Positions 61,802 through 64,000 of a stretch of 64,000 nucleotides of DNA are shown piece after piece; position 1 is the stretch's first letter, and every line of letters starts with the position of its first letter. The DNA lies in the NCBI GenBank assembly GCA_017745295.1, contig JAGHZR010000001.1, positions 62,001 through 126,000 on the forward strand, in the 5' to 3' direction. Source of the stretch: Novosphingobium sp. GTDB taxonomy: Bacteria; Pseudomonadota; Alphaproteobacteria; Sphingomonadales; Sphingomonadaceae. The translations under genes and the position numbers were made by a program. The notes beneath the pieces were generated by a model. That model searched no databases, was not told where the DNA came from, and saw only the letters and a program-made list of their open reading frames with translations.

Positions 61802-62968
61802 TCACAGCGCCTTTTCGTAGACGGCATATTCGCGGTTCACCTTGCTGTCGATGGCGCCCGCGATGGCGACCATGCCCTGGTTGTCGTCGAGCACCCAACC
61901 GATCTCGGCGCGCTTCGCTCCGAACTTGGTGGTGGCGGCGCGGCGGATGTACTCGATCATCATGAAAGCCAGCTGGCTGGCGAGTCGCGAGGACTGCAGC
62001 TTCTTGCGCACGCCCATCAGCGGCACGCGCATATCCGCCGGGTTGGGCCTCCGCAGCCAGAGCAGCAGCTTGATGAGGCCGAAGATGCCCGGCTTGCCCT
62101 TGGGACCGTTGAAGCGCTTCTGCGCTTGGTTGAGGTCCGGCCAGGTCATCATGAAGGCCACCGCCTCGCCTTCGTATTCGGCGATGCGAATGAGCTCGGG
62201 ATGGACCAGCGGCTTCAGCGCCTTGCCGGTATATTCGATTTCCTTTTCGGTGAAGGGCACGAAGCCCCAGTTGTCCGACCAGGCATCGTTGAGGATGTCG
62301 CAGATCAGCGCCGCTTCCTCGTCGAATCGCTTGGGATCGACCTCGCGAATGCGGATCTTGGCGTTCTTCTCGCCCGAAGCGACGATGCGCTGGACCAGCG
62401 GCGGGAACTGCTTCGTCACGTCGAGATCGTAGGTGTAGAGCGTCTTCACCCGCTCGTAACCGGCCCCCTCGATCCAGGGACGGTAGGCCGGATCGTGGTG
62501 CGCCATCATCACCATCGGCGCATGATCGTGCCCAAGCACCTGCAGGCCCGGCTCTTCCCAGACGGACAGGTTCATCGGCGCCAGAACGCGGGTCATGCCT
62601 TCCTCGCGCAGCCACTGTTCGGCGGCGGCGATCAGTGCGCGGGCGGAGTCCTCGTCCTCGGCCTCGATCGCGCCCCAGTTGCCGGTGCCGGGGCCCATGC
62701 CCTGCTCCGCAGGCTGTTTCAGCGCCAGTTCATCGATATGCGCCGATATGCGCCCGACGACCTCGTCGCCCCGCCTGGCCAGGAAAAGCTGCCCGTGGGC
62801 ATGGTCCCAGAACGGATTCTTGCCCGGCGTGAACTTGGAGATTTCCTCCGAGCGCAAGTTCGGCACCCAGTTTTGATCTGTAGCATTGTGCCGATAAGCG
62901 TAATCGACAAAGGCGATCCTGTCGGCCTTGCTGGAAACGGGTGTGATGACTAGTTCGGCTTTGGCCAC
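61802..62968 (-). CDS. GNAT-like acyltransferase family protein
   Basis: 388 residues from GTG 62968 with AGGA upstream. The protein resembles alphaproteobacterial proteins often labelled GNAT N-acetyltransferase, with two halves. The first contains LFLARRGDEVVGRISAHID and VLAPMNLSVWEEPGLQVLG; the second has WGFVPFTEKEIEYTGKALKPL and EIGWVLDDNQGM. I cannot assign a substrate. Some genome labels call it a dATP pyrophosphohydrolase, but no Nudix box is visible. It is transcribed divergently from the desaturase. Confidence 0.8.
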   Translation of the reverse strand: MAKAELVITPVSSKADRIAFVDYAYRHNATDQNWVPNLRSEEISKFTPGKNPFWDHAHGQLFLARRGDEVVGRISAHIDELALKQPAEQGMGPGTGNWGAIEAEDEDSARALIAAAEQWLREEGMTRVLAPMNLSVWEEPGLQVLGHDHAPMVMMAHHDPAYRPWIEGAGYERVKTLYTYDLDVTKQFPPLVQRIVASGEKNAKIRIREVDPKRFDEEAALICDILNDAWSDNWGFVPFTEKEIEYTGKALKPLVHPELIRIAEYEGEAVAFMMTWPDLNQAQKRFNGPKGKPGIFGLIKLLLWLRRPNPADMRVPLMGVRKKLQSSRLASQLAFMMIEYIRRAATTKFGAKRAEIGWVLDDNQGMVAIAGAIDSKVNREYAVYEKAL

Positions 62969-63115
62969 GATCCTGCCTTTGTTCCGCCTTATGGGAATTG
63001 CTTGGATCGCGACCTGCGGTCGGTCCCGGCATGTTGTCAAGCGGGACGACCGGCAGGACCGCCCGCAAAACACGCACCGGGCCGGTTATGCCCGGAGACT
63101 TTGGACTAGAATTGT

Positions 63116-64000
63116 ATGATTGCCCAGGAAGCCATCGATCTGTCGCCCCCGGCGCCGCGTGAAGCGGTCTCTCGCCCGCGCTCGTCGGAAATCCCCGACG
63201 ACAAGGCGATGCTGCGCGCCGCCGTCGAACTGACCCGTGACATCGCGGTCGCCCGCCCCGGAATCTACTGGCCCGACATGCTGGTCTCCGCCGCGGTCGG
63301 CTATGCCGCGCTGGCAGGGGCCATCCTGGTCGGCAATGTCTGGGCCGCGGTTGCGTTGGGCCTCGTCTCGGCGCTGGCGCTCTACCGGGCGCTGCTGTTC
63401 ATCCACGAACTCACCCACATCCACCGCGACGCCCTGCCCGGCTTCCGGTTCACGTGGAACCTGCTGGTCGGCATTCCCATGCTGATCCCCTCGCTGATGT
63501 ACGAGGGCGTGCACACGATCCACCACGCCCGCACCCGCTACGGCACCGTGGAGGACCCGGAATACCTGCCGCTGGCGCTGATGAAGCCGTGGAGCCTGCC
63601 GGTCTTCGCGCTCACCGCGATCCTGCTGCCGATAGCCCTGCTGATCCGCTCGGCCGTGCTGGTGCCGCTGGGCGCGGTGATCCCGCCGCTGCGCAAGCTC
63701 GTCTGGGAACGCGCCTCGGCGCTCGCCATCAACCCGCAGTTCGCCCGCCGCCCGCCCGAAGGCAATTTCGCGCGCATGGTGTTCTGGCAGGAGCTGGGCT
63801 GTTCGGTCTGGGCGATCGCCGTGCTCGCCGCCAGCTATGCCTATGGCTGGCGCCCGCTGCTGATCGCGCTCTGCGTGGTCTCGCTGACAGCGTTCCTCAA
63901 CCAGGTCCGCACCCTCGTCGCCCACCTCTGGGAGAACGACGGCGACGCCATGACGGTGACCGCGCAGTACCTCGATTCGGTGAACGTGCCGCCGCCCGCG
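63116..64000 (+). CDS. Fatty acid desaturase, C-terminus cut by window edge
   Basis: 295 codons to the right edge, no stop. The membrane di-iron family is shown by His boxes: HELTHIH (about 101-107), HTIHHARTRYG (about 138-148), and a candidate third box in LVAHLWEND near the end of the visible part. At least four membrane helices are present. The start is ATG 63116. It should introduce a double bond in membrane lipids or a related substrate; the exact regiochemistry is unknown. Confidence 0.85.
   Translation, partial: MIAQEAIDLSPPAPREAVSRPRSSEIPDDKAMLRAAVELTRDIAVARPGIYWPDMLVSAAVGYAALAGAILVGNVWAAVALGLVSALALYRALLFIHELTHIHRDALPGFRFTWNLLVGIPMLIPSLMYEGVHTIHHARTRYGTVEDPEYLPLALMKPWSLPVFALTAILLPIALLIRSAVLVPLGAVIPPLRKLVWERASALAINPQFARRPPEGNFARMVFWQELGCSVWAIAVLAASYAYGWRPLLIALCVVSLTAFLNQVRTLVAHLWENDGDAMTVTAQYLDSVNVPPPA

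Noticed and set aside
1..64000. CRISPR arrays, tRNA/rRNA genes, transposases, integrases or prophage modules
   Set aside because: None were recognised on reading both strands; repeats seen are short palindromes and one inverted repeat only.

Overview
The window is a gene-dense, GC-rich stretch of an alphaproteobacterial chromosome. The most likely source is a sphingomonad (Novosphingobium/Sphingobium-like): it carries a large 180-kDa-type NAD-glutamate dehydrogenase, an RcdA-type DUF1465 protein, many ATGA/GTGA gene overlaps, frequent GTG/TTG starts, a TonB-dependent receptor, and the short palindromic intergenic elements common in that group. This is inferred from gene content; no rRNA or tRNA was seen. 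I found no integrase, transposase, phage gene or CRISPR array.

Left part (1-11.4 kb): a glycosyltransferase cut by the window edge; a tight arginine-succinyltransferase operon (DUF1338 protein, astD, M20 peptidase, astA) followed by a HAD phosphatase; then a minus-strand phenylalanine/tyrosine catabolic operon (phhA, hppD, a VOC protein, maiA) with a divergent Lrp-family regulator. These feed amino acids into central metabolism, as does the very large NAD-GDH at 11.6-16.3 kb.

Middle (16.8-36 kb): a LacI regulator; an HscC-type Hsp70 with an overlapping membrane-anchored J-like partner that lacks HPD; two overlapping FAD enzymes; tilS-cpoB, rodZ and ptsP (PTS-Ntr enzyme I); two divergent DUF465/YdcH mini-proteins; rcdA, an MBL hydrolase and nadA; a cold-shock gene with a long leader; infA, rluE and terC-type genes, with a third YdcH-like protein.

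Right part (37-64 kb): a three-gene SPFH / ribbon-helix-helix / small membrane protein operon behind a palindromic promoter; an exported beta-helix protein; ribA-xthA; a structured non-coding RNA candidate next to a 146-bp inverted repeat; lolA, rpmG, ppk2 and uppP; an M13 peptidase, an ABC exporter, intracellular PHB depolymerase, and an L,D-transpeptidase-like protein; a TetR-XdhC-MobA-like operon; YqgE; a FAH-family hydrolase followed by a TonB receptor; an orphan [2Fe-2S] subunit overlapping an ArsC-like gene; a phospholipid-methyltransferase-like gene; lipB-lipoprotein; an acetyltransferase-like protein; and a fatty acid desaturase cut by the right edge.

The best candidates for something undescribed are the structured RNA at about 42.88-43.01 kb with its adjacent long inverted repeat, the SPFH-RHH-membrane triad with a palindromic operator, the HPD-less J/Hsp70 pair, and the non-canonical AST operon containing a DUF1338 (HglS-like) protein and an M20 enzyme.
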